DNA from: Lactarius indigo
Taxonomy: Eukaryota; Basidiomycota; Agaricomycetes; Russulales; Russulaceae
Length of the DNA: 64,000 nucleotides
Assembly: GCA_025766275.1 (NCBI GenBank)
Contig: JAFKAC010000003.1
Location: 992,001-1,056,000 of the forward strand
Reading direction: 5' to 3'
Shown here piece after piece: positions 1-12,339 of this stretch (positions are counted from its first letter, which is position 1; every line of letters starts with the position of its first letter). The translations under genes were made by a program, and so were the position numbers. The notes below the pieces were generated by a model that did no database searches, was not told the DNA's origin, and was given only the letters and a program-made list of their open reading frames with translations.

Positions 1-335
1 TGTACTTGACTTATCTTGGCAATGACAATGAAGGCAAAGATTTCGAACGTGACACCATTAAACTTCGATCCTTATAAGAAAGTGGGCGATTGTGCGAGTG
101 TGATCGTGAATGGAGAAAAGGGTGGATAGTGATATATGCAAAACAGACAATGAGGCATTATGTACACTTGGAGTCGACCCGTTCCGTGAAGGGGAAAGCA
201 AGATTACGAAAAGACGTACACCCAGGACTTCATAATGAATGAGCATACAAGCATATATACATGGAACCAACAAAAACAAAAGGAATGGAATGGAGACGGA
301 AATGGGGGTGAGACACGTAGAGAAGTCCGTTGTTA
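1..335. other. 3' flank of first gene, nothing recognised
   Basis: This stretch lies downstream of the stop codon of the minus-strand gene ending at 336. I see no convincing exon in it; the possible reading frames are low-complexity and antisense to each other. It probably holds the 3' UTR of that gene and intergenic sequence. Confidence 0.4.
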
Positions 336-953
336 CTAGAAGGCGTGGGGATCGAGCGGGAACTGCGTTTGCGGATAGTCCTCCCACACGTGTTCCGCAT
401 CGAGGAAACGCCGTAGCCGCGCGACCTGCGACGACAGGTGTATCACGATAATCTGCATCTTGATGTCCAGCTGCAGCCGCAGGATCTCCTCGCACGCCTT
501 GAGCGCCGCCTCCCGCGTCGACACGAACATGTCCCCGGAAATACCGAGCCGCTTCAGCTCATCGATCATCTCGCTGAACTCGGCGCACCATGCGAGCACG
601 CCCAGCTAAGGACGAAATCAGAACTGGCAGGTTGGAGGAGGGGGAGGCGCACGCACCTGGCCGTACTGTTTGTAGCGTCCGAACAGCACATTGGGCGCGG
701 CTTGGAGGGCAAAGTCACACATCGTATTCTTCTCGATGACGCTCGGGAGGGGGGTATAGGCCTCGCTTTGATGGTGCTGAGGCGGCGGGGCGGGGTGCTA
801 TACAGCCAAAGGTCAGTAAACACTTGTGAAGGTAAAGGACGGAATGACCTCTGATCGCGGCGGAGGGTCTTTGAACCACTCATAGCTTGCGTAATCTACT
901 TCTCCCCCAAAGTCTACTGTATCTGCGGGTTTGCCAAACGCGTTGAAGGACAT
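336..953 (-). CDS. Small conserved fungal protein of unknown function
   Basis: A three-exon minus-strand gene is supported by reading frame and splice signals. The exons are 953-849 (35 codons, starting ATG), 797-657 (47 codons) and 605-336 (89 codons plus stop), giving 171 residues. All junctions are in phase, and the intron ends are GT/AG. The N-terminus begins MSFNAFGKPADTVDFGG and is followed by a Pro/His-rich linker. After that comes a compact, probably helical domain containing APNVLFGRYKQYGQLGV and an amphipathic helical tail (ILRLQLDIKMQ...). There is no signal peptide, membrane segment or known catalytic motif. The density of aromatic and ordered residues suggests a real conserved protein, but I do not recognise the family. 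The next gene on the same strand lies about 200 bp upstream. Confidence 0.72.
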
Positions 954-1151
954 GTTGAATTAGAGTGCTTGTCTATATATTTTACGAGTGTGAGGAGTAC
1001 GTGGAGGGTGGGCGATGTAGCGAGGCCGAGGCGGGGCGGTGGAGGAAGAGGAAGAAGATCCGGTGGTGTCAAATCCAGCAGAAGCTGGGCCCACGATTAG
1101 TCAGCATGTACCGCTTAGATAGGCGCCCACACTTACAAACTGGCACGATCT

Positions 1152-3320
1152 CTAGAGGTGGGAGTCGAGAAACAGTAGGCTTATTCGTAACCGCCAACCG
1201 ATATGAATGGGTGAACGAGCGGGTCTGTAGTTCCTGGAATGTTTAGGATTGACACCTGAGAAAGAAAGAAAAGCGAAACATGCCTTTGGGACTTGGCTAC
1301 GTGGAGAAAGTTTGGTTGGTGTCTCCTTCTGCTTATGGGGGCGAGACTTTTTCCTGGTCTCCACCAAAGAGCGACGGTAATGGGTTATAGTAGCTTTCGT
1401 CACGGACGATGAGCGTGATCGAGGGCGAACAGCTGAATTGGGCGGAGCGGTTACAAGTCGTGGTTGGTTGGAACGGACCGAACGATTACGCCTCGGTCGA
1501 CTGCGCGGCTGGATGACAGTGGCCTCAGAGGGAGTCCTGCTCGACGGACTGAGGGTCCTCAAGGTGATGTGACGGGGTATAGACTCTTGTATGTTCACAC
1601 GCCCTCGAAGAAGCACAACTTCGCCGCGGAGACGTAGGGGTGACGAGATAGCCGACGACGACGACGAGTATGTTTGAGTGGCCTTCTGCCGATGGATGGT
1701 GGAAGCGTATTCGGTATCTGAGCCGCAGGCAGACCTGGATGAAGAAAGAGAGGGTGCTTCCAACTTCTTGGCAAGTGAAATCTCAAGATCGCGGACGTTC
1801 CGCGATAACCAAGACGGAGAGGGTGGGATAGAAGAATAACGATATTCGCTGATGGGAGAGACAGACGCCGACTCGGTCAGGGTAGAGGGATCAACAAAAT
1901 CGTAGCTTTCGCGGGGTAACGGTGGGAGTGGCCGGTCCGGGCGCGGAAGATGTGCAGGTGGAGTGGGGGTTACTGTTTGTGTATCGGTAACGGCAGGTGG
2001 CGATGTGGGTGGCTTGGGCGTATCGCGCTCTGTCGTCAGAAGTAAAGTCGGTGCGGATATGAATCGGCTACGTCTATTATTAGTATCGTCACTGTGGAGA
2101 TGAGACGTAAGGAACTCTTCGAGAGACGCGTAGAACGAGTGGACAGACGGATATGTGCGCGAGAAACGCGATATACGGGGGGTAGCGTGTGGTGTTTCGA
2201 CTGCCGGGAAAGAGATATCGAAAGCCTCTGGATGAAAATCGGGCAACAGAGGACTGCGCTCGGCGTTCTGTAGTGATAGTGAAGGCTGATGAAGCTGGTC
2301 GAGTGAAACGTGCGCTACACGTGTTGTCGCTCGTCGGGTTCTGCGCACAGAAAGTTCGGAACCCGGTGTTCTAAACGACGTGCGTAGCGTCTCTCGGGTT
2401 AGATTTCCGAACCGTTTCAGCGTCGCGCTGGCCTTGGTGAAGGTTCTGATGGAGCGATGTGTGGTCGACGGTGTTTCCGTTCGGGGCTGTTGTGGAGAGG
2501 GAGACGGCGAAGGATTAGGGAACGGAAGGTGTAAAGGGGATAGATGTGGTGGATGAACAGGTGGTGGAGCACTCGGAGGTGGACCGGTATGGGTGGACTG
2601 AACGGATGGCGCAGAAGAAGGCGATTGGGAGTGGGCCGTGTAGAAAGACGCCGAAGAACCAACCCGAGTTATGCCCGCGTCCGCGTCGATAATAGATACG
2701 ACCTCTACGTCGCTCAGGTCGTGATCGTCAAGAATAGATCCGTCGTCGTGAACAGATGTGGTTTGCTGTTGGGGAAGTCGCACAGGTGCGGTGATGGGTG
2801 TCTTAGAATTAGGAGTAGGGATAAAGGTGGGTGGAAGTGGAAAATCGAGAATGAGCCTGAGCTCTCTGAGATCGGTATTCCGACTTGAAGATTTACGAGA
2901 TCGCTTTGATGTTTTGCTCGTCGTGCGAGGTCGTGCTTGAGACGCAAAGGCAGAATCGGACTCGTGAGTCAGTTGCGTTTGCGTTTGCGACGACCCGGCG
3001 GCGAGATCAGCACCTCCGACTCCGTGAGGCACGTCGTCGAAATCTTCGACCCAATCTTCCAAGTCTTCCTCAACCACCGTGCTCAATCCCTCTGCACCGT
3101 TCCCGCCACCAACTGGGTGTTGATCCGGATTTAGACGCGTTAAATCCTCAGGTGTGGGCTGCTCGGCGGGTGACCGCTCGGTCGAACCGCTCGTAGAGCC
3201 ACGAAGGCTACGCACGAGCTTCGACCGCAAGAAACTCTTGGACCCGAACGTCGCGTCGTCGTCAAGTCCGGGATAGAAAGGACTTGCTCTGGGGAAGAGA
3301 CTAACGCCGCCTCAGTTCTG
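1152..3320 (-). CDS. Long disordered Ser/Pro-rich protein, function unknown
   Basis: One long open frame of about 690 codons runs on the minus strand. The protein is almost entirely low complexity: Ser, Pro, Thr and Arg rich, with an acidic patch (EEDLEDWVEDFDDVP) near the N-terminus and several SPSP and PPSAPP runs. There is no methionine inside the long frame, so the true start must be in a short upstream exon. The frame stays open to about 3320, where a TGA and possible acceptor AGs (TTAG, CCCCAG) occur. The 3' end is also uncertain: a possible short intron with acceptor TTTCTCAG near 1255 would change or shorten the C-terminus. No domain was recognised. It may be a cytoplasmic or nuclear scaffold, but that is a guess from composition alone. 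Confidence 0.55.
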
Positions 3321-3375
3321 ACGACTTTGTTGGCCAGGGAGCGCCCGAGCGGCGCGACTGGAGCGTGTTCGCCTG

Positions 3376-3677
3376 ATGGGGGCAATCAGACCGAAGTCAC
3401 CGAACACACACCCTGGAAGGACAATGAAAGAAGTCATGCACTTCGGCCTCGTGTCCAAGGGTGAGTACCTTGCCGAGAGGCGGTGCATTTTTCGTCCTTC
3501 ATATCTCACTCAGCAGAACCCACTGAACATACGGACCGACGAAGCACCCACATCAGGTCGTCGAAGCAAGTGGCTCTGGACGGCCACATCCTCCCGAAGC
3601 CCGGAGGTGAACTTCTGTCCGCATCGTCATGCATCATGACTGCTTTTATCAAGGCGCCGCAGTGCTTCCGTCCGTGA
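3376..3677 (+). CDS. Possible short two-exon gene or gene remnant
   Basis: An ATG at 3376 (another at 3424) opens a short frame that reaches a strong donor (AAGG|GTGAGT near 3470). A matching acceptor (CTCACTCAG near 3522) allows an in-phase join to a second frame ending at 3677. The joined product would be under 100 residues and contains STHIRSSKQVALDGH. The good splice signals are the only real support, and the C-terminus looks non-conserved. It would be divergent from the long minus-strand gene. It could equally be a decayed fragment. Confidence 0.25.
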
Positions 3678-3679
3678 CC

Positions 3680-4559
3680 CGATTACACGCTATAGGTTTT
3701 GCCTCGCATCACTAGTACCATGGCCTGCACGTCTGTTGATGTCAATATCTCATGAGAAGGGTGACGTATTAACCTGGAGAAGCGTCAGTCTCACGCCGTA
3801 GCAGGCCTTCCCTGGCAGTCACTAACCACTCTTCACGCGTAGGTGAGCTTTATATTTCCCGTCTCTTGCCTAACGCGCTGTCACATGTAATTCCAAAATC
3901 CGATGTACGCCTTAGATCTTGGTCTCAGGCTTCTCGTCCTTTGTAATGTCACACTCACCCTCTACTGCCGCCGCACTGCCGAGGCTAATGAGACGGCCTG
4001 TAGCAAGCAAATAGGAAGGCCGGGAGAGGTGGGCGTCAGTCGGATTACGTCGGGAAACAACCCCTTGCAACCTTAAATCCGTAGGTGAATCCAACAGCTT
4101 ATTATGGCCAAGAAGATGGCTATGGCCTCCAGCCAAAGATCCGGCCTCCGTTGAGATTTGAATATCGAATCCTTACAATATTGCTCCCGCACTTTGGTAG
4201 GTGTCATCCGGCACATATTGATAATCCACCAGGATGGAGACCCCGAAAATGTGGCAGGACGCATGTACGAGGTGTTGTTCGGGCGTCCAATAAGACAGGC
4301 CTCGCTGAGCCTTGTCAGGTCGCGCATATTACTCTGTCCAGATGCGAGCGGCAAGGTCAACAAGCACGAATGAAGGCTAACTCAATGAACACTCCAGGCC
4401 TGAAGGCCGTCAGGTCTGGTCAATGGAACTACTGGATTACATACGCGCTTTTCGAGTATGTCATAGTACATGTAACATGAAGTTGAAAGTAGTGCAATTC
4501 GAAAGTAAGAACCCAAATGGTGAAACAACAACGAAACGAAAAGGTAAAGACAACTCACG
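3680..4559. other. Intergenic, nothing recognised
   Basis: About 880 bases have only short overlapping frames on both strands and no codon-usage or domain signal. No tRNA-like fold or repeat unit stood out. It lies downstream of the membrane CN-hydrolase gene. Confidence 0.4.
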
Positions 4560-6352
4560 TTAGAGCAATAGCGGCTGCCGCTCTCCTTGACCACGACGTC
4601 CAACGCGTGCCCGTACTCTATCGAACACACCTCTCAAGCGAGTAGTAATGGTGCTACCGCCATTGGTCCCACGAGTGAAACGCAAGGTAAGTACTTGAGC
4701 CACCCAACCTCCACCTAACAGCGACCACACTATGGTTGCATGAAGAGCTTCACCTCCCCACATATATGGGGTACGGCGCTGGTTGAACGGCCATTGCACG
4801 CCCACGAAACGCATCCAGGACCCAGATCCGAATTGGAACGGCTCTCGCATCCCTTGACCGGCCACTCCACTGGCACCCTGGGCGCCGCCATCGCAGAATA
4901 GCACCATGCTTCCCGCTTCTTCGGCACGCGCCCTAGCTTGTTCCCACATTGCCATACTGACGTCACGGTGCCATGTCTGCGCAGGGGCGAGGATAAGGGC
5001 TGGGCGTGAATCCAACGAACTAAATATAGATGGACTCGAAAAATCGAGACATATGGCAGCCGTGAGGGGGATGGTTCGCTCGTATGGAGGTGCTGGAGTC
5101 CACTTCTTATTCTTGTTGGTTCCGCGAAGCTCAAGCTCGTACAGCTCGGGCTCTCTCTTGGATTCTGTAAGAGAGAAAGATTCTGCGACTATACGGGTTC
5201 AGCAGGTGCGACGGGAGTTTTGTGATCGATAGACATACTTGGCACCAAATTACGCTTGTAAAACTCGGCCACGGGCCCATCTGGCCCTACCAAGACCAGA
5301 CCGTTCCGCCACTTTCCCTCCCGGGCATGTTCCCAACCAGCATTGTGTGGAACAGGCTCCGTGAAAGTGACACCAACTAGAGGACCTTTGATTTCTTGTT
5401 GCACTCTTTTGAGGGCCTCCTCCCGCTGAACGCTCGTCTCGAACCTCAACGCACCCTCTGGCCAGAGAAGGATGCGAGCACCAGTAAGGTGCTTAGACTC
5501 TGTGATGAACCTGTCCAGGGCGGAACTCCCATCGCCCAGCGAAGGTGGATGAGGGAGGACACACCCAATAGAGAGAGGCGTGGAGGACGTGGACCATGGT
5601 AAAATGGGGAGAGCGGGCGAGAAGAAGGATGGAGCGGTTAGAGCTAGGAGAGCAGCACTAAGGAACAATGTGTGATGGGCTTGCGATGTGGTGGGCTTGA
5701 TCGACCGAGGTTCGGAGTCTGAACCAATGCTTGGAATCAGAGTGTCGTGTGGTTCAAACTCCTCTACACGTCCAATAAACCACGCGCCAACGAGTTCAGC
5801 GATTACTATTGCGTAAGCGCCGACGAGCCAGTTTATCCCCCACGTCCCCAAAAGCGGTCTCGTCCACTCATAACCAGAAAAACCAGCTACCGGGGTCCAG
5901 GTGACAAGGTGACCAACGGGGCTGGCATGGGAGACGATCTGCCAGACAGTGGCCCATACAGCAGGAAAATACGTAATCCTTGCCCAAGGAATGCTGAGGC
6001 GTGGGCTGAGGCGGTCGGACAGTATGGTGAAAATTGCTATAGAGGATGACAAAGACGAAATGAGCCATAGTGAAATAATGGAGGAGGCTGCAGATGAAAG
6101 AGCGTCGACCGAGGGCATGATATGAGAAAGGGTGGAGGCGAATGAAATGCCCACGACAGCCCAAAATATTGTCCTGGGGCCATGGGGGCGAGGGACAATG
6201 ATTCGTGTAAAGACCAATAAAGTGGCGACAAGGAGTACCGATGGAATGAAAGATGGAGTAGGGGAGAGGGCAAAGATGGCCAACTCAGCGGAGAGGATTG
6301 GGAAGACGATGTCGGGGTGCTTGGTGAAGATGATCTCCCTGAAGCCAACCAT
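4560..6352 (-). CDS. Membrane CN-hydrolase, apolipoprotein N-acyltransferase-like
   Basis: This is a two-exon gene of 572 residues: exon 1 at 6352-5239 from a true ATG, exon 2 at 5164-4560, with a GTATGT donor and TTACAG acceptor. Residues 1 to about 260 are strongly hydrophobic, with several membrane spans (for example PSVLLVATLLVFTRIIV). The C-terminal half is a nitrilase-fold CN-hydrolase. The catalytic triad can be seen: Glu in LLWPEGA (about 299), Lys in FYKRNLVP (about 366) and Cys in AAICLDF (about 410). This layout of membrane domain followed by nitrilase domain matches bacterial Lnt. Fungal proteins of this type are known but their substrate is mostly undefined. A further hydrophobic stretch at the C-terminus may be another membrane anchor. 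The assignment to the CN-hydrolase superfamily is secure; the acyltransferase activity is inferred. Confidence 0.85.
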
Positions 6353-7753
6353 TTGTGCTGAGTTCCTGTCTAGAACCCCTCTGATCTTTAATAGGTCAAT
6401 ATTATAAGAGTAGCGCAGCTACGCTGAGAGTTGCGCAGCCTGTCTGCCTCGTCTTCTGTATGCTGCGGCTGCGTCTCCCAGTCACGTGCCAAAAGAGACG
6501 GAAATTGCCGACAGAGGATTGCCGCGGCAACCACTCCTTTTGTTTGACTTAGGTGGGTAAAGTTCTCAGAGTTCCACTTCTCGAGAGCGTAGATTAACGT
6601 GAATTGTCAACGAGTGGAGAAAAAGACCCTGGCCCATGTGGGCTGTCGCTGGGCGTGTCATCGGCCAATGAGAATTTGAGCGCTTTCTTACCTCCATAGT
6701 GTCGCACCAGCATAAGGTGCATCAGACTTCCTCAAGTTACTTTTGTCTTCCTTAGGACAGCCGGCCCCTGAGCGTGACCGCCCAGGAACATGTGGTGGAT
6801 TGTCTGACGTCGACAGTGCCGTACTGGAGGTACGGCTCCGTCATGGATTTATTGCTCTAGACCGGTCGTGCTAGGTGCCAACCACCTGACGAAGCAGCAC
6901 TCACTGAGTGCGACCGACCATCGGCAGCGACGTTTACCGCCCTGGGGGTCTCTCTTGTGGCGTTATGTTTCAGACACCCGTTTCGTTCCGGTATGAGTTG
7001 GAGAAGCTGCTCAGCCACAGGGTACCGGTACGATTTCTCTCACAGGTACACCCTCCGAGTCGGCTCTCTTGTCTTTTTGTTGTTGTTACGCCGTTTGACG
7101 CATGTCTGAAAGTGGGGCACCTAGACTGCGATACTCAAACAGTCTTCGTTGTCTCCGGTTCAGCATCTCCCGTACGAAACACGCTCTTCGCCTAACCGGA
7201 GTTTGGCAAGCGTTTATCCTCAGGCCTCATCGCGCGTTTAGCATTGGAGTTCGCGTGATTTTTGCCTACTAGTGCGACGGGTACACTGTCTACACTGACG
7301 CAACTCGGATCGGGCGGGAAACTTAGTGGCTAGGACGCAGAGTTGACCTCCAGGGACGATGGAATTGAGTCAACCCTCGTCCTGAGAGCCGCGTCGCCAA
7401 GCGCAATCATTTTTTGGCATGTGCGCATCGAATTGTACCCCACGTTCTAGCCCCTTCCGCTCGAGTCCGAAGGCTTTTGGGTGAGATCTATTTTCGACCC
7501 TGATAGAACCCGCTTCGGGAATATTTGATAGGAGGGTGGCTAGATGACGCGCGCTATTGGCAGCTCGGGGATTGGGGGTGGGGCCGATACTTGCTCAAAC
7601 GTTGCCCCAACGGAGTTCCAGAGCTTGTGTAGCTGATTGTCTGATACAAGCACCTCGGCATCAAGCGGCCCGACGGTTTGGGTCCTCATGCACTCGTGGT
7701 CGACGAGGGCGCATGCAGGGGTTGCCGTCATCTTACGTCTTCATCCCCAAGCG
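6353..7753. other. Intergenic, nothing recognised
   Basis: This is a 1.4 kb divergent intergenic region between the membrane CN-hydrolase gene and the first CoA-ligase gene. There are short frames only, with no convincing exon, repeat or RNA gene. The promoters of both flanking genes must lie here. Confidence 0.4.
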
Positions 7754-7760
7754 TATAAAA
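7754..7760 (+). promoter_or_regulatory. TATA box of first CoA-ligase gene
   Basis: TATAAAA lies 69 bases upstream of the ATG at 7823, in the right place and orientation for a fungal core promoter. Confidence 0.55.
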
Positions 7761-7822
7761 CCTCTCGATGGCCACCCAGCAACCTTACGATCTCACTCGA
7801 GTATCATTAACTCCTCAAAGCC

Positions 7823-10472
7823 ATGACTGAACTCGTTGCTTCTGAGCCAGCCCCCTTCATCCCCGACAACTTGACCCTCCCGCAATTCTTCTTCGACTCT
7901 GACCATACGTTGAAGGCAACTCGCCCACAAGGTGTCCCCTTTTTCATTGAAGATGCTACTGGCAGAGGTATCGACTCGCGAGAAGTAAGCTTCAATACTC
8001 AGTCCTCAATGTAATGGTTCGAACTCTTCCTCAGGTCCGCAAGCGAGTCGATGGACTAGCGAATGGCTTGAGTCGCAAGTGGGACATAAGTGAGTGCCAG
8101 TTAGAGTAACAATTTGCGGATAGCTGACGATCATCTCAGAGCAAGATGAAGTTGGTGTGTATGCTTTCCTCGTCCATAAGAGACTATCTGAACCCCTCCA
8201 GTCTGTCTCTATGCTCCTAACCACGTCGGTGAGCGCGCTTTCAACTCCATCATTTCCGGTTTGCCGATATCTTTCCATAGATTACGCCGTTGTTTTCTGG
8301 GCGCTACACAGGCTTGGCGCCATCTCTACGTAAGATCATCTCTGATTCTTTTAGACTTTTCTCTTATGTCATGACTAGAAACTCGAACCCGGCATACACC
8401 TTTGACGAGCTCTCCCACCAACTTAGGCTTACCAAGGCTACCACTATCATCGTTCACTCCCAGTTCCTGAAGACGGCTTTGGAGGCCTGCAAAGAGGTCG
8501 GCCTTCCTACCGAAAGGATCGTGATTATAGATCAAGCCACGTTCGAAGCTCCCCACACAACTGTTGAGCAACTAATTCAAGATGGGTTAAGCCACGACAC
8601 GAACTTTGTTGAGAGAAAACTTGGTGAAGGTGAGGCAAGGACCAAGATTGCATTCCTCTGCCTTTCAAGTGGTACGACCGGTCCCCCCAAGGTAGGGTTC
8701 CTTTCCTTTTTTTCGAACCTCCACAACTTAGAGAGCGTTAATGTGCAGGCGGTTGCAATCCCTCACTACTCGGTCATCGCAAACACTCTTCAAATTCGCG
8801 CGCACAACTATACTGTGGAGACGAAAGCAAACGTCCCAGCAGATGAGTGGAGATTCCGACCGGGCGATGTTATAACGGGCGGTGAGTAGTCTTCTATCCA
8901 TTTTTGTGCGTTGTATTTAATATTATCGTTCTCCAGTACTTCCATTCTTCCGTGAGCCATTCCTACAGCTGTGAGACTTGGCTCATTCTGATATTGGCTG
9001 TTAGATATTTTCGGCCTTATTCTGAACGTACGTCATGCAGAATTGCCTTATTCTGACTTGCTAAGTGTAGTTAACTAGGTTCATGTCATGTTGTACTCTG
9101 GCGTCAGTCGTTCATCCCCACAGAATCCGTGTTCTGGACCTGACCTGTCATCTGACATAGATGGCGGTTGTTATTACACCCAAATTTGGCTGGCCATCTT
9201 TCTTGGAAAGCGTAAGGCGCCACAAGATCACCCACCTCCTGTTCGTATTCCTAATTCTTCTTGATTTTGAAATTTACGAGCAAAACCCCGAAGTGTTGTC
9301 CCGCCTATGATCGTTCTGCTCTGCAAGGTAGATAACATTGATCCTGTGAACAGAACCGGTCATCCCACACTGATTCATTGACAGCATCCTGCGACGAAAG
9401 ACTACGAAGCTGATCTCAAGAACATCCGTTTCTGCTTCAGTGGTGCTGCGCCTCTTTCCCCTGAGTTAGCTAGCCAGCTTGAGAAGGTTCTACCCAATTC
9501 AAGCTTGGGACAAGGATACGGTGTGTTTGTCTGGGCCTCTTATTCTGTGTCCCTGATGCGATCTGTGATAGGTATGACTGAAACCTCGACTGCGGTATCC
9601 ATGACCTCTGTGCTTGAGAAGGTTGGCAAGCCAGGTAGCGCTGGTATTGCGGTTCCCGGTGTCAAGTTCAAGATCGTCAAGGAAGACGGCACCCTCGCGA
9701 AGCTTGGCGAACGTGGCGAACTGGTTGTCAAAAGCCCATCCAATGCGCTCCGGTATTGGGATAACCCGAAGGCGTGAGTCTTACTTACTATCCTCCACAC
9801 TAACACGTAACTCACGATGCACCCAGAACCGCCGAGACTTTCCTGGAGGATGGGTGAGAATTCTAAGAATGTTATACCAGCGCCGCTGGTAATTGACGTT
9901 TTGGTCTTCGTAGGTGGGTCCGCACGGGCGATGAGGTTGAATTCGACGCTGAGGGCAACATCTACGTTGTTGACCGGCTCAAGGTGAGGTGTACTCTTCC
10001 TTGTTGGAACAATCGCTGACACCGACTGCCACCATCTCCAGGAATTAATCAAGGTTCGCGGCTTCCAGGTCGCCCCCGCAGAACTAGAAGGGCACCTCTT
10101 GAGCCACCCCGACGTCGCCGACGTGTGTATCGTCCCAATTCCAGATGACTTCAGTGGAGAGTTGCCGCTTGCATACATCGTGTTACATCCACCTGCCGCT
10201 GTTCGTGCGGCATCGAGTACAGCTGAATCCGACGCACTCAAGGCAGAATTGTCTAAGGTGAGACACTGCAGGGTATCCCATAGCGCCTTCTGACCATTTC
10301 GGTGCCCTAGTATGTGTCCGACGTGAAGGTTCAATACAAATGGCTCAAGGGTGGCGTCGAGTTCATTGATGCCATCCCAAAGAACCCCAGCGGGAAGTTA
10401 CTCCGTCGCGTGCTCCGTGAGAAGGCGCGAGCAGAACGTGCTGCTGCCGAAAAGGCGAAGGCGACGTTGTAA
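7823..10472 (+). CDS. 4-coumarate-CoA ligase-like acyl-CoA synthetase, copy 1
   Basis: This is an ANL-superfamily AMP-forming ligase that activates a carboxylic acid to its CoA thioester; the substrate is unknown. I trace 18 exons: 7823-7984, 8035-8089, 8140-8154, 8202-8228, 8281-8329, 8379-8691, 8749-8881, 8937-8951, 9005-9027, 9079-9102, 9161-9240, 9294-9327, 9385-9520, 9572-9773, 9827-9853, 9914-9983, 10042-10257 and 10311-10472. All are in phase and give 580 residues. Visible motifs are the P-loop SSGTTGPPK (199-207), GQGYGMTETS, YVVDRLKELIKVRGFQVAPAE and the catalytic A10 lysine in PKNPSGK (about 556). There is no peroxisomal SKL tail; it ends KATL. Two exons are only 15 nt. Its exon pattern matches the second copy at 45725, so the two are paralogues. 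Confidence 0.92.
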
Positions 10473-12289
10473 ACTTCATAGATAGCAGGGGTGCAGCCAT
10501 GTTCGATCGTCACACATTGTAACTTAGATTTCTGTACTGTTTTAATCCGACTTTCAATGATTGTTTGTTGTAACTCAATAGCACACTGATTAGGGCAGCT
10601 TTGACTCATCGACCAACGTGTCATGTGTATCTGGTCCTGCTGAAAAACCTGTTCATGCTGGGTTATCCCCAACCAATTCGATCCCATATCCCGTGAAGCT
10701 ATCAAAGAAGTTACGTGTTTTTTGAGTGTAAGAATTGGAGCTATATTGAATATTCAGTCGCTCAGAGCTTGGCTCAGAGAGCCACTGAGTGACGAAGACG
10801 GTGCCGCAAGAAGTGCCGCCACCAACTAGTGCCAGTGGTATCTCGCGCCTTAAAAGGGTACTCGTTTTAGCTCGAAGCTCAAACCCATAATTTTACCCAT
10901 TGCGTCCACCTCATTGAGCTGGAGTTCTCCCTCCTCCTCCTTAATATTACCCTTTTTCTGGACGAGGACGCCGTTTTAGCGATGGTTCACGTGACCCCGC
11001 TGCAGTTTGCTCGCAGGGGGTCCCATAGCCTATTTCCATAATTATCTGAGTCTGATTCCTGCGGATCATCAGCAGAAACCCATGAACCCAGGCTGGGAAC
11101 GAAGATCTTGCGCATGAGAACTTGTTCCCTGGCTTTTCGTCTTCCTTTTTTTTTTTTGTTTGTTCGGAGGACGACCGTGTTGGCGACATCCTTCCATAGG
11201 TTATTAGTGGATGTCACGTGTTGCTGTAAGAACCCACCTTCAGTTCCTGCCTAACTTATCCCAGTGTTGGGCGTCCTTTTCTAATACGATTTGTGCCCAT
11301 CAGATTCAGATTAATTGAACAAAACTGATCTAGACCAACTTCAAAAATCAGGACGGCCATCTTTTGGGGTAAGTGAGACGTAATCACTAGCAATAAGCTG
11401 GGCTTCTCTGACCAAGTACAACTCATGCTTGTTGTGGCACGTAGGCCGCATTTCAGTCCTGACTGGCACCTCTGGACATTTTATTCCGAGGAAATTGAGC
11501 TCCGAAGCTTTTGCCTTTACTAGTATCAACTTACAGCTGTCGCCCAGGTCTCTGGAGGTCCTCCAGTCATACTAGACCAAATCGGTAGAGAGCCCAATGC
11601 ATCGCTATCACCGAGTTCACCCTCCATCTGAGTTCGAGCTCCAACTGTAGAGGCGCAATACCATGGCGTGGAAATAGACGCCTGAACAGCTGTTCTTACC
11701 GTCTTATCTGCTTCTCTGCGCCGAGTGTCGAATGTGGCATGTTGGCACCGCCCAGCGCTGTTTTAATAAACCCCAACGGATTGGCACTGGCGCGCAGCGC
11801 GGGACACACATTCAGTTAGTGCCCACCAGCTCAGTTTTCCTCAATGATATATACGTACCTGAAAAGATGGTTGCGATAACGTCACGGGACATTGGGCTCG
11901 TGGGGCTTTGGTGTGGAGATCGTGTTTGTCCCTTCTCCGACCACGGAGTGGGCCAGACGTGCCTCTCTAACGACGCACGTAGAAAGGCGGCTGTCGGGAG
12001 CGTCCCATTCGCACGCACACGTACCTTGACAAGTCGACAAGTCGACAATCCAATAACCTAAGACGGAGATAACGGCACCTTCCACATAGCCAAGTTGGCT
12101 CTGCGCGCTGTATGTTCAGAATAATTTACAAGGGCGGTCTTCAGCGCTCACGGCACTGGTCATTTCACTACAACAGATAACGATAGCGGCACCATAGACT
12201 ACAACTACGCTATACCTGCGCGCTTGAGGCGGCCTCTATATACATCTCGGGCAATTTTTTTTTCTTCAATTATGGCCCCCCTCTTGTTG
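10473..12289. other. Intergenic, nothing recognised
   Basis: This 1.8 kb stretch lies between the first CoA ligase and the first seven-helix gene. It holds short unrelated frames on both strands and a T-rich tract near 11145. No gene, repeat pair or RNA fold could be supported. Confidence 0.4.
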
Positions 12290-12296
12290 TATTTAA
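12290..12296 (+). promoter_or_regulatory. TATA-like box of seven-helix gene 1
   Basis: TATTTAA lies 50 bases upstream of the ATG at 12340. The paralogue at 15423 has the same sequence 52 bases upstream of its ATG. Confidence 0.45.
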
Positions 12297-12339
12297 GGAC
12301 TATACACACACCGCATTCCTAGCCCTTCCAGACCAGACA

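Noticed and set aside
6353..12289. tRNA genes or CRISPR-like repeats in the intergenic regions
   Set aside because: I looked for paired acceptor/T-arm patterns and regular short repeats and found none that I could support by eye.
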